A DNA stretch of 64,000 bases from positions 372,001 through 436,000 of the forward strand of contig NZ_AP022810.1 of the NCBI RefSeq assembly GCF_009731355.2. Reading direction: 5' to 3'. Below are positions 14,598 to 23,876 of the stretch, piece after piece. The translations under genes and the position numbers were made by a program. Numbering within the stretch: the first letter of the stretch is position 1; every line of letters begins with the position of its first letter. Source of the DNA: Desulfuromonas sp. AOP6 (lineage in GTDB: Bacteria; Desulfobacterota; Desulfuromonadia; Desulfuromonadales; SZUA-540). Under the pieces are notes generated by a model. That model had not been told where the DNA came from. It saw only the letters and a list, made by a program, of their open reading frames with translations, and ran no database searches.

Positions 14598-15038
14598 TCA
14601 GCGGGGAGGGCTGGTGAGTTCCTGGAGATTGTTCTTCTCCTGAAGGGCAAGGTCGGCAAAGGTGTAGCTCTTGAGTACGGCGATCATCTTATCCTGGACT
14701 TCCTGCCAGGCGCCATGAACGGGACAGAAGACGTCACGGGAACAAGCGCCGTTCTTTTCCAGGCAGAGGTTCAGATGCAGCGGCCCTTCTTCGGCTTCGA
14801 CAATGTCCAGCAGGGTCACCTGGGTAGGATCCTTAGCCAGGTAGAAGCCGCCGCCGACTCCCCGCTGCGAGCCGACGATGCCCGCCTTGATGAGGGGTTG
14901 GAGTACTTTGGTGAGAAAGGCTGGCGTGATATCCTGCGTTTGGCAGATATCCTTCTTGTAGACAATCTCTCCTTCGGGCTGCTTGGCCAGAAAAAGCAGG
15001 GCCCTGATAGCGTACTCTGTGGCGCGGGTGATAACCAA
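14598..15038 (-). CDS. Rrf2-family transcriptional regulator with three-Cys motif (146 aa)
   Basis: This is a winged-helix Rrf2 regulator. It opens with ITRATEYAIRALLFLAKQ and has the HTH and wing at about residues 25-70 (TPAFLTKVLQPLIKAGIVGS, RGVGGGFYLAK). Three cysteines, C92, C99 and C105, stand where IscR/NsrR-type members bind an iron-sulfur cluster. The start is TTG at 15038, fixed by AGGAGG five to six bases before it. A promoter and a palindrome over the start site lie upstream, which suggests autoregulation. The neighbour metX hints at a sulfur or redox role, but the target genes are not shown by the sequence. The 165 bp between this gene and the metX promoter hold inverted repeats but no gene. 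Confidence 0.9.
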   Translation of the reverse strand: MVITRATEYAIRALLFLAKQPEGEIVYKKDICQTQDITPAFLTKVLQPLIKAGIVGSQRGVGGGFYLAKDPTQVTLLDIVEAEEGPLHLNLCLEKNGACSRDVFCPVHGAWQEVQDKMIAVLKSYTFADLALQEKNNLQELTSPPR

Positions 15039-15053
15039 ATTGACCTCCTATTG

Positions 15054-15098
15054 ATAACCGTATGGGTTATGGATACCTGCCGGATGGCGTTTTGTCAA
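15054..15098 (-). promoter_or_regulatory. Promoter and palindromic operator of the Rrf2 gene
   Basis: On minus, TTGACA (15098-15093), 17 bp, TATCCA (15075-15070). The palindrome ATAACC-N5-GGTTAT at 15054-15070 covers the expected start site, the usual position of an Rrf2 repressor operator. Confidence 0.65.
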
Positions 15099-15133
15099 TG
15101 GCAAAGGCTTGCCATGCCGCAAAGGGCAATCTC

Positions 15134-15162
15134 TTGACAGGGCCTCGGCACCCGGGCATGAT
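15134..15162 (+). promoter_or_regulatory. gluQ promoter
   Basis: TTGACA (15134-15139), 17 bp, CATGAT (15157-15162). Transcription would start at about 15169, which favours the ATG at 15189 over the one at 15171. Confidence 0.5.
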
Positions 15163-15188
15163 CTTCCCTGATGCGCGATAATATATTC

Positions 15189-16127
15189 ATGAAGCCTGAC
15201 AAACTCTTGCAGACAGTCGGACGCTTTGCCCCCAGTCCCACGGGTCCTCTGCATTTCGGTTCCCTGGTAGCGGCTGTGGGCAGTTACTGCCTGGCCCGGC
15301 GTGACGGGGGTAAATGGCTGGTGCGGATCGAGGATCTGGACAGGCCCCGAGAGGTGGCGGGCGCGGCGGATCTCATCCTGTCGACGCTGGAAAGGCTCGG
15401 TTTCGAGTGGGACGAACCTCCCGTTTACCAGAGCCGGCGTATTGCCCGCTACAAAGAGGTGCTGAAGCGGCTCCAGGCGGGTGGCCATGTCTTCCCCTGT
15501 GCCTGCTCGCGACGAGAAATCCTGGCCAGCGCTCCCCATCCGGGCGAAGAAGGGCCGGTGTACGCGGGTACCTGTCGCCAGGGTTTGCCTCCCGGGCGTT
15601 CGCCCCGTTCTCTACGGTTGCGGGTTCCGGGGGATTCCCTGCTCTTTGTCGATGGCGTCTTCGGTGAGGTGGAGCAATGCCTGGCCAGTGCTGTCGGCGA
15701 TTTTGTCCTGCGCCGGGCCGACGGTCTTTTCGCCTATCAGCTGGCGGTGGTGGTCGACGATGCCGACAGCGGCGTGAACCAGGTGGTGCGCGGGGCGGAC
15801 CTGCTCCATTCCACCCCCCGGCAGATTTATCTCTATGCCTGTCTGGGCTGGCCGGTACCGCGATATGTTCATCTGCCGCTGGCATTGAATGCGGGCGGCG
15901 ACAAGATCAGCAAGCGTCAGGGCGAGGCTGCCACCCATCATGTCGGAGGCGACGGCAGGGTGCTCGCCCAGGCCCTGCGCTTTTTGGGGCAGGAGGTTCC
16001 GGCCGAGCTGACGCAGGCACCACCCGGGGAAATTCTGCGCTGGGGCGTGGAGCATTTCTGCCTGGAAGCTGTCCCCCGTGAGAACCGTATCGCCTGCATT
16101 GATGAGGCGGCAGCTGTCTGTATCTAA
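15189..16127 (+). CDS. gluQ: Glutamyl-Q tRNA(Asp) synthetase (312 aa)
   Basis: It attaches glutamate to queuosine in the anticodon of tRNA-Asp. It is a truncated class I synthetase. The HIGH-like motif is FAPSPTGPLHFGS near the N terminus, and KISKRQG is the KMSKS loop at about residue 243. Four ligands (CACS, then Y and C in VYAGTCRQG) form the zinc site. There is no anticodon-binding domain, which separates it from GltX. An in-frame ATG at 15171 would add six residues. Neither start has a clear ribosome site. Confidence 0.92.
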   Translation: MKPDKLLQTVGRFAPSPTGPLHFGSLVAAVGSYCLARRDGGKWLVRIEDLDRPREVAGAADLILSTLERLGFEWDEPPVYQSRRIARYKEVLKRLQAGGHVFPCACSRREILASAPHPGEEGPVYAGTCRQGLPPGRSPRSLRLRVPGDSLLFVDGVFGEVEQCLASAVGDFVLRRADGLFAYQLAVVVDDADSGVNQVVRGADLLHSTPRQIYLYACLGWPVPRYVHLPLALNAGGDKISKRQGEAATHHVGGDGRVLAQALRFLGQEVPAELTQAPPGEILRWGVEHFCLEAVPRENRIACIDEAAAVCI

Positions 16128-16185
16128 GAGGTGCTTTTTAAGACGTGGTTTGAAGGACTGAACGTAAAAGAAAGGGAGTAAGGCT

Positions 16186-17013
16186 ATGCGCAGGATGTCT
16201 CTGTTGTTGATCTTTGTGCTGCTGGCTGGCTGTGGTGGCGGTTATTTCAAGGTGCCCAAGGAGGAATACCAGGCACGCGTCCGTACCCTTGGCGTCCTGC
16301 CGCTCCTGGTGGACGAGAGGGCTTCGCTGCGTCACCCTGACGAGGGCCTTATCTTCGAGCTCCTTCAGCGGGAGAATGCCGGTAAGGAAGAGCTGCTCGT
16401 CGAGGAACTGCGCGCCCAAAAAGCTTATTTCGATGTGCGTCGCATCGACGGGCATCCGCAGGACCTTTTCTATGGCCTGGTAAGGGGCAGCTCCCTGGGT
16501 GGCCAGGGCAAAACGAGTTATCGGCGCTATGCTTTCGATGCCGAGGCCGTCCGAAATCTCACGGACGGACATGTGGTGGATGGCCTGCTGGTGGTTGTTC
16601 TCAATGGGTTGCAAAGGCCGGAAAAGCGCTGGGACCGGACCCGTCTGAAATATCTGGAGGCCGACTACAGCGCCATTCAGGTCTCGGCCGCTGTCGTGAC
16701 CCCGACGGGTGAGGTGATCTGGGAATATCCCAGCCCGCCGGGCAGCGAGTTTCTGCCCCTGCAGTATCCCGACTTTGATGAGGCCCATTACAACATGGCC
16801 GAGGCCGTGGCCATCAAGGACATTTCCGTCAAGGGGCTGCGACGGGCTTTGCAGGAGCGGACAGGAGGATTGCTGGGCAAGGGGAAGGACCCTCTGCTCT
16901 ACCGGAAGCTTTTCAGTGATCTCGCCGGTCAGTTGCAGCCCGCCACCTTCCAACTTCCCGGCAAAACTGCGGCTGAGCCTGCACCTCCGACGGGGAGCCA
17001 GGCACGTCCCTAG
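16186..17013 (+). CDS. Predicted lipoprotein (275 aa)
   Basis: I do not recognise the family. A short signal peptide ends in the lipobox LLAGC, so C16 should be lipidated. The mature part starts GGGYFKVPKEEY. The body has alternating strands (RTLGVLPLLVDE, VVDGLLVVVLNGLQ, AIQVSAAVVTPTGEVIWEY) like periplasmic lipoproteins with a small alpha/beta fold. The C-terminal tail is rich in P and A. The GGGAGT ribosome site is good. The gene stands alone between gluQ and rho. Its role in the envelope is unknown. Confidence 0.8.
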   Translation: MRRMSLLLIFVLLAGCGGGYFKVPKEEYQARVRTLGVLPLLVDERASLRHPDEGLIFELLQRENAGKEELLVEELRAQKAYFDVRRIDGHPQDLFYGLVRGSSLGGQGKTSYRRYAFDAEAVRNLTDGHVVDGLLVVVLNGLQRPEKRWDRTRLKYLEADYSAIQVSAAVVTPTGEVIWEYPSPPGSEFLPLQYPDFDEAHYNMAEAVAIKDISVKGLRRALQERTGGLLGKGKDPLLYRKLFSDLAGQLQPATFQLPGKTAAEPAPPTGSQARP

Positions 17014-17022
17014 GTAAAAACC

Positions 17023-17047
17023 CCCGGGAGCCCGTCGGGCTCCCGGG
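17023..17047. terminator. Hairpin after lipoprotein gene
   Basis: A perfect 11-bp stem CCCGGGAGCCC / GGGCTCCCGGG with a GTC loop. The T-run lies on the minus-strand side only (A5 before the stem on plus), so as a plus-strand terminator it lacks the U tract. Confidence 0.5.
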
Positions 17048-17088
17048 AAAGACGTGGAAAAATGACGATAGCGTATGACGATTGTGTA

Positions 17089-17442
17089 TTGACATCACCG
17101 GACAAAGATAGTAGATAGTTTGAGCAAGTTTATCCATCTAGTCTCCCCAGGTTCGCCTATACTTCGATTTTCACTCCGTCGGGACAGCCCGGTTAGCGTC
17201 ATTTTCATATAAAAAGAGGTCTGCTTCGTCCAAATTTTGAGTGTGGACATCCAGCTTTATGGAAACGTTGACGGGAGGCCCTGTCGTTCCATCCTTTTTC
17301 CCATACCATTCCTTTATTAAAAAGCTAATCCATAGATTGAAAATCACATATTTAAAACATGCTTATGCCAGTGGTGCGTTGCGGGACCTTTCCTTGTGAA
17401 GGGGCTGCTTTCTGCCGTGCGCGGTAGTGTCAAGGAGAAAAA
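17089..17442 (+). promoter_or_regulatory. rho promoter and long 5' leader
   Basis: TTGACA (17089-17094), 17 bp, TAGATA (17112-17117) is followed by about 320 nt without a gene before the rho ATG. A long leader fits the known autoregulation of rho by early termination. The leader is C- and T-containing without a strong hairpin that I can see. This accounts for the otherwise empty stretch 17048-17442. Confidence 0.6.
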
Positions 17443-18690
17443 ATGAATCTCAAGGAACTCAAGGACAAGAAGATTGCCGATCTGGCGGCGATCGGTAAGG
17501 AACTGAAAATCGAAGGGGCGGCGGGGATGCGCAAGCAGGACCTGATCTTTGCCATCCTCAACTCCACGGCAGAGAAAAACGGCGCCATCTTCGGCGAAGG
17601 GGTTCTGGAGATTCTGCCCGACGGGTTCGGGTTCCTGCGGGCGCCGGACGCCAACTATCTGCCCGGTCCTGACGATATCTACGTTTCTCCTTCGCAGATC
17701 CGTCGCTTCAACCTGCGCACCGGCGACACGGTTTCCGGCCAGATTCGGCCTCCCAAAGAAGGGGAGCGCTATTTCGCCCTGCTGAAGGTCTCCGAGGTCA
17801 ACTTTGAAAACCCCGCTGTGGCCCGCGACAAGACTCTTTTCGATAACCTGACGCCACTCTACCCGGAGGAGCGCATTCTCCTGGAGACCACCAGTGACAA
17901 CCTGCCGATGCGGGTCATGGACCTGGCGGCCCCTATTGGCAAGGGGCAGCGCGGCCTCATCGTCGCCCCGCCACGCACGGGCAAGACCATGTTGCTGCAG
18001 AATATCGCCAACTCCATCACCACCAACCATCCCGAAGTCTACCTGATCGTGCTGCTTATCGATGAGCGTCCGGAGGAGGTTACCGATATGCAGCGCTCGG
18101 TCAATGGCGAGGTTATTTCCTCGACCTTCGACGAGCCGGCCACCCGCCACGTCCAGGTCGCCGAGATGGTCATCGAGAAAGCCCGCCGCCTGGTGGAACA
18201 CAAGCGGGACGTGGTCATTCTGCTCGATTCCATTACCCGTCTGGCCCGCGCCTATAATACGGTGGTACCGCCTTCCGGCAAGATCCTTTCCGGCGGGGTT
18301 GATTCCAACGCCCTGCACAAGCCGAAGCGCTTTTTCGGGGCGGCCCGCAACATTGAAGAGGGGGGGAGTCTGACCATTATCGCCACCGCCCTTATCGACA
18401 CCGGCAGCAAGATGGACGAGGTCATTTTCGAGGAGTTCAAGGGGACGGGCAACATGGAGCTGCAGCTCGATCGTCGCCTGGTGGACAAGCGCACCTTCCC
18501 GGCCATCGACATCAACAAGTCGGGCACGCGCCGCGAAGAGCTCCTGCTCGATCCGACTTCGCTACAACGTATCTGGCTGTTGCGCAAGGTGCTTTCCAGT
18601 ATGAACGTGGTCGACAGCATGGACTTTCTGCTGGAAAAGCTGGCCGAGACCAAAAGCAACCAGGAATTTCTCGATTCCATGAACCGTTAG
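17443..18690 (+). CDS. rho: Transcription termination factor Rho (415 aa)
   Basis: This is a hexameric RNA helicase that ends transcription of untranslated RNA. The N-terminal helical part ([21 protein letters not shown]) is followed by the cold-shock RNA-binding domain ([30 protein letters not shown]). The ATPase core has the P-loop [13 protein letters not shown], Walker [17 protein letters not shown], and the Q- and R-loops near the end. Length and order match the family exactly. AAGGAG precedes the ATG. rpmE follows at 117 bp. Confidence 0.98.
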   Translation: MNLKELKDKKIADLAAIGKELKIEGAAGMRKQDLIFAILNSTAEKNGAIFGEGVLEILPDGFGFLRAPDANYLPGPDDIYVSPSQIRRFNLRTGDTVSGQIRPPKEGERYFALLKVSEVNFENPAVARDKTLFDNLTPLYPEERILLETTSDNLPMRVMDLAAPIGKGQRGLIVAPPRTGKTMLLQNIANSITTNHPEVYLIVLLIDERPEEVTDMQRSVNGEVISSTFDEPATRHVQVAEMVIEKARRLVEHKRDVVILLDSITRLARAYNTVVPPSGKILSGGVDSNALHKPKRFFGAARNIEEGGSLTIIATALIDTGSKMDEVIFEEFKGTGNMELQLDRRLVDKRTFPAIDINKSGTRREELLLDPTSLQRIWLLRKVLSSMNVVDSMDFLLEKLAETKSNQEFLDSMNR

Positions 18691-18807
18691 CCGGGTTCGG
18701 CAAGAAATCGCTTGCAGGGCAGGGGGTAAAAATGGTATGAACTCCTTTTGCCTGAAGTGCGTGAATAATACCAGCCTGTACTAAGCCAGGCTCCAAGGAG
18801 AAAAGAC

Positions 18808-19011
18808 ATGAAAGACGGAATTCACCCCAAGTACGAAGCCGTGACGGTCAAGTGCCACTGCGGCAATACCTTCGAAACCCGCTCCACCCGCAAGGACGAG
18901 ATCACCACTGAGATCTGTTCGGCCTGCCATCCCTTCTACACCGGTAAGCAGAAGCTGATCGACACCGCTGGCCGTATCGATCGTTTCCGCAAGAAGTACG
19001 GCACCAAGTAG
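18808..19011 (+). CDS. rpmE: Ribosomal protein L31, zinc-binding form (67 aa)
   Basis: This is a large-subunit protein at the subunit bridge. The start [26 protein letters not shown] is typical. Cysteines at 16, 18, 37 and 40 (CHC and CSAC) make it the zinc-containing C+ type, which can be replaced by a C- paralogue under zinc starvation. AAGGAG lies 8 bases before the ATG. rho-rpmE adjacency is common in bacteria. Two terminators follow. Confidence 0.97.
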   Translation: MKDGIHPKYEAVTVKCHCGNTFETRSTRKDEITTEICSACHPFYTGKQKLIDTAGRIDRFRKKYGTK

Positions 19012-19022
19012 TCTGCAGGAGG

Positions 19023-19048
19023 CGGCCCTGGAGGGCCGTTTCTTTTTT
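19023..19048 (+). terminator. rpmE terminator 1
   Basis: Stem CGGCCCT / AGGGCCG followed by TTTCTTTTTT. Confidence 0.88.
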
Positions 19049-19052
19049 CTCG

Positions 19053-19090
19053 GACCGGGTGGAAATCCACCCGGTCTGTTGTCGTTTTTT
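19053..19090 (+). terminator. rpmE terminator 2
   Basis: Perfect 10-bp stem GACCGGGTGG / CCACCCGGTC with AAAT loop. A six-T run follows eight bases later. Confidence 0.7.
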
Positions 19091-19168
19091 CGCCACCATT
19101 CTGTGCGCTTGGAACTCCCCGTCCCTGGCTGTCACTGGCATCGGGCGCGGCGGGGATGTTGAGGGATT

Positions 19169-19855
19169 ATGCTCGTCCAGCTGTTAACCCACACGCCTGA
19201 ACCGGAACAGGTGGTCGCCGCGGCGGCCCGACTGTGCTATTCGGCCTCTTCGGTGGCTGATCTCATGGAGAAGAGCCGCCACGACCGCGACGACCTGCTG
19301 CGTAAAATCCTCTCCCTCGGTCACTTCTCGGTCCTTGAACACGTTTCCTTCACTTTCGGGGTGGAGGGCATCAGCCGTGCCTGTTCCCACCAGCTCGTCC
19401 GCCATCGCCTGGCTTCCTACTCTCAGCAGAGTCAGCGTTACGTGTCTCACGAAAAGCGTTTCGCCGCCGTCACTCCCGACACCATTGCCGCGCAACCTGA
19501 ATTGCACCAGCGTTACGATGCCCTGTTGGAAGAGACCCATCGGGTCTACTGCGAACTGCTGGCGGCCGGCATCCCGGCAGAGGATGCCCGCTTCGTGTTG
19601 CCCAACGCGGCCGAAACCAAGATCGTGCTCACCATGAATGCCCGTGAATTGCTGCATTTTTTTGAGCTGCGCTGCTGCCGTCGGGCCCAATGGGAGATCC
19701 GCCTTATGGCCATTGACATGCTGCGGCTCGCGCGTCAGGCCGCCCCTTTGCTCTTTGCCAAGGCCGGTCCGGGCTGCCTGCAGGGGGTTTGCCCCGAAGG
19801 GAGCATGACCTGCGGCCAGATCACGGAAGTCCGGCGGGAATTCGAAGCCCTGTAA
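19169..19855 (+). CDS. thyX: Flavin-dependent thymidylate synthase (228 aa)
   Basis: It methylates dUMP to dTMP with methylenetetrahydrofolate as carbon donor and FAD/NADPH as reductant. The ThyX signature RHRxxSxxxxSxR is present as [13 protein letters not shown] at residues 78-90. Downstream are [30 protein letters not shown] and the dUMP contacts near RRAQWEIR. The length is typical. It leads a unit with prfA, prmC and murA. ThyX spares the folate that ThyA would oxidise, so a strong dihydrofolate reductase is not required. Confidence 0.97.
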   Translation: MLVQLLTHTPEPEQVVAAAARLCYSASSVADLMEKSRHDRDDLLRKILSLGHFSVLEHVSFTFGVEGISRACSHQLVRHRLASYSQQSQRYVSHEKRFAAVTPDTIAAQPELHQRYDALLEETHRVYCELLAAGIPAEDARFVLPNAAETKIVLTMNARELLHFFELRCCRRAQWEIRLMAIDMLRLARQAAPLLFAKAGPGCLQGVCPEGSMTCGQITEVRREFEAL

Positions 19856-19904
19856 CCCCCGCGGCCCGGGGCATGTCTCGACGCGCAAGGGCTGTCAGGA
19901 AACA

Positions 19905-20972
19905 ATGTTTACCAAACTCGAAGAAGTGGTCGATCGATTTCAGGAAGTGGAGGGTCTGCTCTCCGATCCTTCCATCATGGCCAATCAGGAGAAGTTCCGG
20001 CAGCTCACCAAGGAGCATGCCGACCTTTCCGAAGTGGTCGAAGTCTATCGTGAATACAAGAAGGTGACCGAGGAGATCGAGGGGAACCGCGAGCTGTTGC
20101 GGGATGCCGACACCGACCTGCGGGAGATGGCCCAGGCCGAACTGCCCGAACTGGAAGAGCGGCGCGAGGCCCTGGACCAGCAGTTGATGGTTCTACTGCT
20201 GCCCAAGGACCCTCGGGACGACAAGAACGTCATCCTGGAAATCCGTGCCGGTACCGGCGGAGACGAGGCCGCCCTCTTTGCCGGCGACCTCTTTCGCATG
20301 TACTGCCGCTACGCCGATCAAAAAGGCTGGCGGGTGGAAATCATGAGTGAGAGCGAGTCGGAAGCCGGCGGCTTCAAAGAAGTCATCGCCATGATCAGCG
20401 GCCAGCGTGTCTATTCGCGTCTCAAGTATGAGAGCGGTACCCATCGCGTCCAGCGGGTTCCCGAAACGGAGGCCCAGGGGCGCATTCATACCTCGGCCTG
20501 CACCGTCGCCGTGCTGCCCGAAGCCGAAGACGTCGATCTCGATATCGATCCCGGTGATCTGCGCATCGACGTCTACCGTGCCTCCGGCGCGGGCGGACAG
20601 CATGTCAACAAGACGGAGTCGGCTGTGCGCATCACCCATATTCCCACCGGTGTGGTGGTGGCCTGCCAGGACGAGAAGTCCCAGCACAAGAACAAGGCCA
20701 AGGCCATGAAGGTGCTCAAGTCGCGGATTCTCGACGCCATGCAGGCGGCGCAGGATGCCAAGATGGCGGCGGACCGTAAAAGCCAGGTTGGCAGCGGCGA
20801 CCGCAGTGAGCGCATCCGCACCTACAATTTTCCCCAAGGGCGCTGTACCGATCACCGCATCGGTCTCACCCTCTATCGCCTGGACGCCATCATGCAGGGC
20901 GATATCGACGAAATTGTCGATGCCCTCAGCACCCACTATCAGGCGGCGGGCATGGCCAACCAGGAGGGCTGA
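19905..20972 (+). CDS. prfA: Peptide chain release factor 1 (355 aa)
   Basis: It recognises UAA and UAG and triggers peptide release. The GGQ motif is in [16 protein letters not shown], the methylation target of the adjacent PrmC. The stop-codon tripeptide PxT is seen as PET in [16 protein letters not shown]. The N-terminal coiled-coil domain covers about residues 1-105. AGGAAACA precedes the ATG. Coupling with prmC, whose ribosome site lies inside the end of this gene, is the classic arrangement. Confidence 0.98.
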   Translation: MFTKLEEVVDRFQEVEGLLSDPSIMANQEKFRQLTKEHADLSEVVEVYREYKKVTEEIEGNRELLRDADTDLREMAQAELPELEERREALDQQLMVLLLPKDPRDDKNVILEIRAGTGGDEAALFAGDLFRMYCRYADQKGWRVEIMSESESEAGGFKEVIAMISGQRVYSRLKYESGTHRVQRVPETEAQGRIHTSACTVAVLPEAEDVDLDIDPGDLRIDVYRASGAGGQHVNKTESAVRITHIPTGVVVACQDEKSQHKNKAKAMKVLKSRILDAMQAAQDAKMAADRKSQVGSGDRSERIRTYNFPQGRCTDHRIGLTLYRLDAIMQGDIDEIVDALSTHYQAAGMANQEG

Positions 20973-20974
20973 TC

Positions 20975-21823
20975 TTGTCCGAAACCTGGACGGTGCTCAA
21001 GGTGCTGCAGTGGACGACGGGATATCTGCAGCAGGCGGGCGTGGAAAATGGTCGTCTCGATGGGGAGCTGCTCCTGGCCGCCGCGCTGGGGCTGGATCGG
21101 GTCGGTCTCTATCTCAACTACGACCGACCCATGGCGCCGGCGGAGCTGGAGGGCTTTCGTGAGTTCGTCAAGCGACGGGCGCGGCGCGAGCCTCTGCAAT
21201 ACATTCTGGGCACGACGGAGTTCTGGTCGCTGCCTTTCAGGGTAAGTCCGGACGTGCTTATTCCCCGGGCCGATACCGAGATCCTGGTGGAGGAGGCTCT
21301 GAAAAGAGCGGGTGGGACCAGCACGATTCTCGATGTGGGCACTGGCAGCGGCGCCATTGCCGTGGCCATGGCCCATGAACTGCCGGAATCCCAGGTGGTG
21401 GCGGTGGACTGCAGCCCGCAGGCGCTGGCCGTCGCCCGGGACAATGCCGTTTTGAACGGAGTGGACGGTCGCATATCCTTCCAGGAGGGCGACCTTTTTG
21501 ACCTGAAATCCGCTGAGTACGATCTGATTCTTTCCAATCCGCCCTATATTCCGGCGGCGGATATTCCAGCGCTGATGCCGGAAGTGCGGGATCACGAACC
21601 CCGGAGCGCTCTTGTCGGCGGGGATGATGGCCTCGAGGCCTATCGGGCTCTGGCCCGGCAAGCGCCGGCTCTGCTCAAGGCGCGGGGCTGGCTGCTGGTG
21701 GAGGTCGGTATCGGTCAGGCCGAGGAGGTGGCCGCCTTGCTGAAGGCTGCCGCATTGACCGATATTTCGGTGCGCGCCGACTATGCCGGCATTCCCCGTG
21801 TGGTGGGCGGCCAGAAACCTTGA
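20975..21823 (+). CDS. prmC: Release factor glutamine methyltransferase (282 aa)
   Basis: It methylates the glutamine of the GGQ motif in release factors using SAM. The SAM-binding glycine motif is ILDVGTGSGAIAVAMAHELP, and the catalytic NPPY is in LILSNPPYIPAADIPALM. The N-terminal helical substrate-binding domain is about residues 1-85. The start is TTG, set by AGGAGG about 8 bases upstream within the prfA end. Spacing to prfA is 2 bp. Confidence 0.97.
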   Translation: MSETWTVLKVLQWTTGYLQQAGVENGRLDGELLLAAALGLDRVGLYLNYDRPMAPAELEGFREFVKRRARREPLQYILGTTEFWSLPFRVSPDVLIPRADTEILVEEALKRAGGTSTILDVGTGSGAIAVAMAHELPESQVVAVDCSPQALAVARDNAVLNGVDGRISFQEGDLFDLKSAEYDLILSNPPYIPAADIPALMPEVRDHEPRSALVGGDDGLEAYRALARQAPALLKARGWLLVEVGIGQAEEVAALLKAAALTDISVRADYAGIPRVVGGQKP

Positions 21824-21884
21824 GGATTAACATCCTGTCACCACAGGGCGGGTGGCGGGAAATCAACGGAAACGGAAACGGACG

Positions 21885-23138
21885 TTGCAGAAAATTATCA
21901 TAGAAGGAGGCCAGCGCCTCAAAGGAGAAGTTCGGGTCAGCGGTGCTAAAAATGCGGCGCTCCCCCTGCTCTTTGCTACCCTGTTGACGGGTGGAAGGCA
22001 CCGGATCGGCAATGTGCCCGATCTGCGGGATATCGACACGGTGGAAAAACTGCTGACGATCCTCGGCGCCGAGGTCCGTCGACAGAACGGTACTTTCGTC
22101 GTCGACTCTTCGTCAATCCAGAGCGAGGAGGCTCCCTACGACCTGGTGCGCACCATGCGTGCCTCGGTCCTGGTGCTGGGACCTCTGCTGGCTCGCTTTG
22201 GCCATGCCCGGGTCAGTCTTCCCGGCGGCTGCGCCATCGGTGCCCGGCCCATCAATCTGCATCTCAAGGGATTTGAAGCCATGGGCGCCCAGATCACGCT
22301 CGATCACGGCTATGTCGAGGCGCGGGCGAAAAAACTCAAGGGCGCGCGCATCTATCTCGACAGCCCCACCGTCGGCGGCACCGAGAATCTGATCATGGCG
22401 GCCTCGCTGGCCAAGGGAACCACCGTTATTGAAAATGCCGCCCGTGAGCCGGAGATCGTCGATCTGGCCGAGGCGCTCATCGCCATGGGTGCCCGTATCG
22501 ACGGCGCCGGCAGCGATACGGTGACCATCGAAGGGGTCGATGAGCTGCGGCCCATGGATTACCAGGTCATGCCCGACCGCATTGAGGCAGGCACCTTTCT
22601 GGTGGCCGCCGCGATGACCCGGGGCGACGTCCGCGTGGTCGGGGCGCAGGCCGCGCATCTCGAAGGGGTGCTCAGCAAGCTGCGCGAGGCAGGGGTCGAA
22701 ATTACCGAAGAGGATGGCGCCTTGCGGGCACGGGGGCCGCGCCGGTTGCAGCCCATCCAGATCAAGACGCGGCCCCATCCCGGCTTCCCCACGGACATGC
22801 AGGCCCAGTTCATGGCGATGATGGCCATTGCCGAGGGCACCAGCGTCGTGGTGGAGAATGTCTTTGAGAACCGCTTCATGCATGTCTGCGAACTGCAACG
22901 CATGGGCGCGGATATTTCCATCGAGGGGCACACCGCCACGATCCGCGGCTGCAAGACTCTCATGGGCGCGCCAGTCATGGCGACGGATCTGCGGGCCAGC
23001 GCTTCCCTTGTTCTGGCCGGCCTGGCAGCGGAAAATACCACGGAAGTCTCCCGCATCTATCATCTGGATCGCGGCTACGAGGGGATCGAAGCCAAGCTTC
23101 GGCTGCTGGGCGCCCGCATCGACCGCGTGCCGGCCTAG
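21885..23138 (+). CDS. murA: UDP-N-acetylglucosamine 1-carboxyvinyltransferase (417 aa)
   Basis: This is the first committed step of peptidoglycan synthesis, transferring enolpyruvate to UDP-GlcNAc. N-terminal [25 protein letters not shown] carries the catalytic Lys and Asn. The loop with the active-site Cys is in [15 protein letters not shown], so fosfomycin sensitivity is expected. The [12 protein letters not shown] segment and the C-terminal [11 protein letters not shown] are standard. I use the TTG at 21885 because it gives the normal N terminus; a GTG at 21852 would add 11 basic residues not seen in the family. Confidence 0.96.
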   Translation: MQKIIIEGGQRLKGEVRVSGAKNAALPLLFATLLTGGRHRIGNVPDLRDIDTVEKLLTILGAEVRRQNGTFVVDSSSIQSEEAPYDLVRTMRASVLVLGPLLARFGHARVSLPGGCAIGARPINLHLKGFEAMGAQITLDHGYVEARAKKLKGARIYLDSPTVGGTENLIMAASLAKGTTVIENAAREPEIVDLAEALIAMGARIDGAGSDTVTIEGVDELRPMDYQVMPDRIEAGTFLVAAAMTRGDVRVVGAQAAHLEGVLSKLREAGVEITEEDGALRARGPRRLQPIQIKTRPHPGFPTDMQAQFMAMMAIAEGTSVVVENVFENRFMHVCELQRMGADISIEGHTATIRGCKTLMGAPVMATDLRASASLVLAGLAAENTTEVSRIYHLDRGYEGIEAKLRLLGARIDRVPA

Positions 23139-23183
23139 CGGACGGTCTTCTTTGCCGTTTCTTTTTTCAGAATAGGGTTGATT

Positions 23184-23846
23184 ATGAGCGATACCATCAC
23201 CTTTGCCCTGCCCAAAGGGCGCATCATGAAAGACTCCATGGCCCTTTTCTCCCAGATTGGCATTACCTGCCCGGAGATGGAGGAGGGGAGCCGCAAGCTG
23301 ATTTTCGAGAACAGGGAGAGTCGTTTTCGCTTTATGGCGGTGCGGGCCACGGACGTACCCACCTACGTCGAGTATGGCTGCGCCGATGTCGGCGTGGTCG
23401 GCAAGGATACGCTGCTTGAGCAGGGCAAAGATCTTTACGAGCCCCTCGATCTCAAATTCGGCTACTGCCGCATGGTGGTGGCGGAACCGAAGGAGCTGCA
23501 GCGGGAGGACGATCCGGCCAACTGGTCCAACATCCGGGTGGCTACCAAGTACCCCAATATCACCGAACGCTACTTCGCCTCCAAGGGGGTGCAGGTCGAA
23601 CTGATCAAGCTCTACGGCTCCATCGAGCTGGCACCGCTGGTGGGATTGTCCGAACGCATCGTCGATCTGGTCTCTACCGGCGCGACCCTGCGCGAGAACG
23701 GCATGGTCGAGGTGGAGACCATCACAGAGGTCACCACCCGCCTCATCGTCAACCGCGCCAGTCTCAAGACCAAGCACCAGCGCATCACGCAGATTATCGA
23801 AGGCCTGGAGAAAATCATCGGCGACGAAGCCCGCATTTCGTTGTAA
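23184..23846 (+). CDS. hisG: ATP phosphoribosyltransferase, short form (220 aa)
   Basis: This is the first enzyme of histidine synthesis: ATP plus PRPP gives phosphoribosyl-ATP. TFALPKGRIMKDS opens the protein, and the PRPP loop is DLVSTGATLRENGMVEVE. At 220 residues it lacks the C-terminal regulatory domain of the long form, so it belongs to the HisGS type that needs HisZ for activity. No hisZ is in this window. The ATG at 23184 has AATAGGG upstream; an in-frame TTG lies 6 bp earlier. It opens the his operon. Confidence 0.96.
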   Translation: MSDTITFALPKGRIMKDSMALFSQIGITCPEMEEGSRKLIFENRESRFRFMAVRATDVPTYVEYGCADVGVVGKDTLLEQGKDLYEPLDLKFGYCRMVVAEPKELQREDDPANWSNIRVATKYPNITERYFASKGVQVELIKLYGSIELAPLVGLSERIVDLVSTGATLRENGMVEVETITEVTTRLIVNRASLKTKHQRITQIIEGLEKIIGDEARISL

Positions 23847-23876
23847 AAGTTCGACGGCCGGGCAGGAGAGTTAAGC

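Noticed and set aside
14520-14600. Terminator on the plus strand (CCCTGGA/TCCAGGG with TGTTTTTT)
   Set aside because: No plus-strand gene lies upstream and the loop is long. It may be a chance structure in the metX-Rrf2 gap.
22113-23777. Long minus-strand ORF of 554 codons opposite murA and hisG
   Set aside because: It lies fully opposite two well-conserved genes. Its composition (H, D, G, L rich) is that of a GC-rich shadow frame and shows no known motif.
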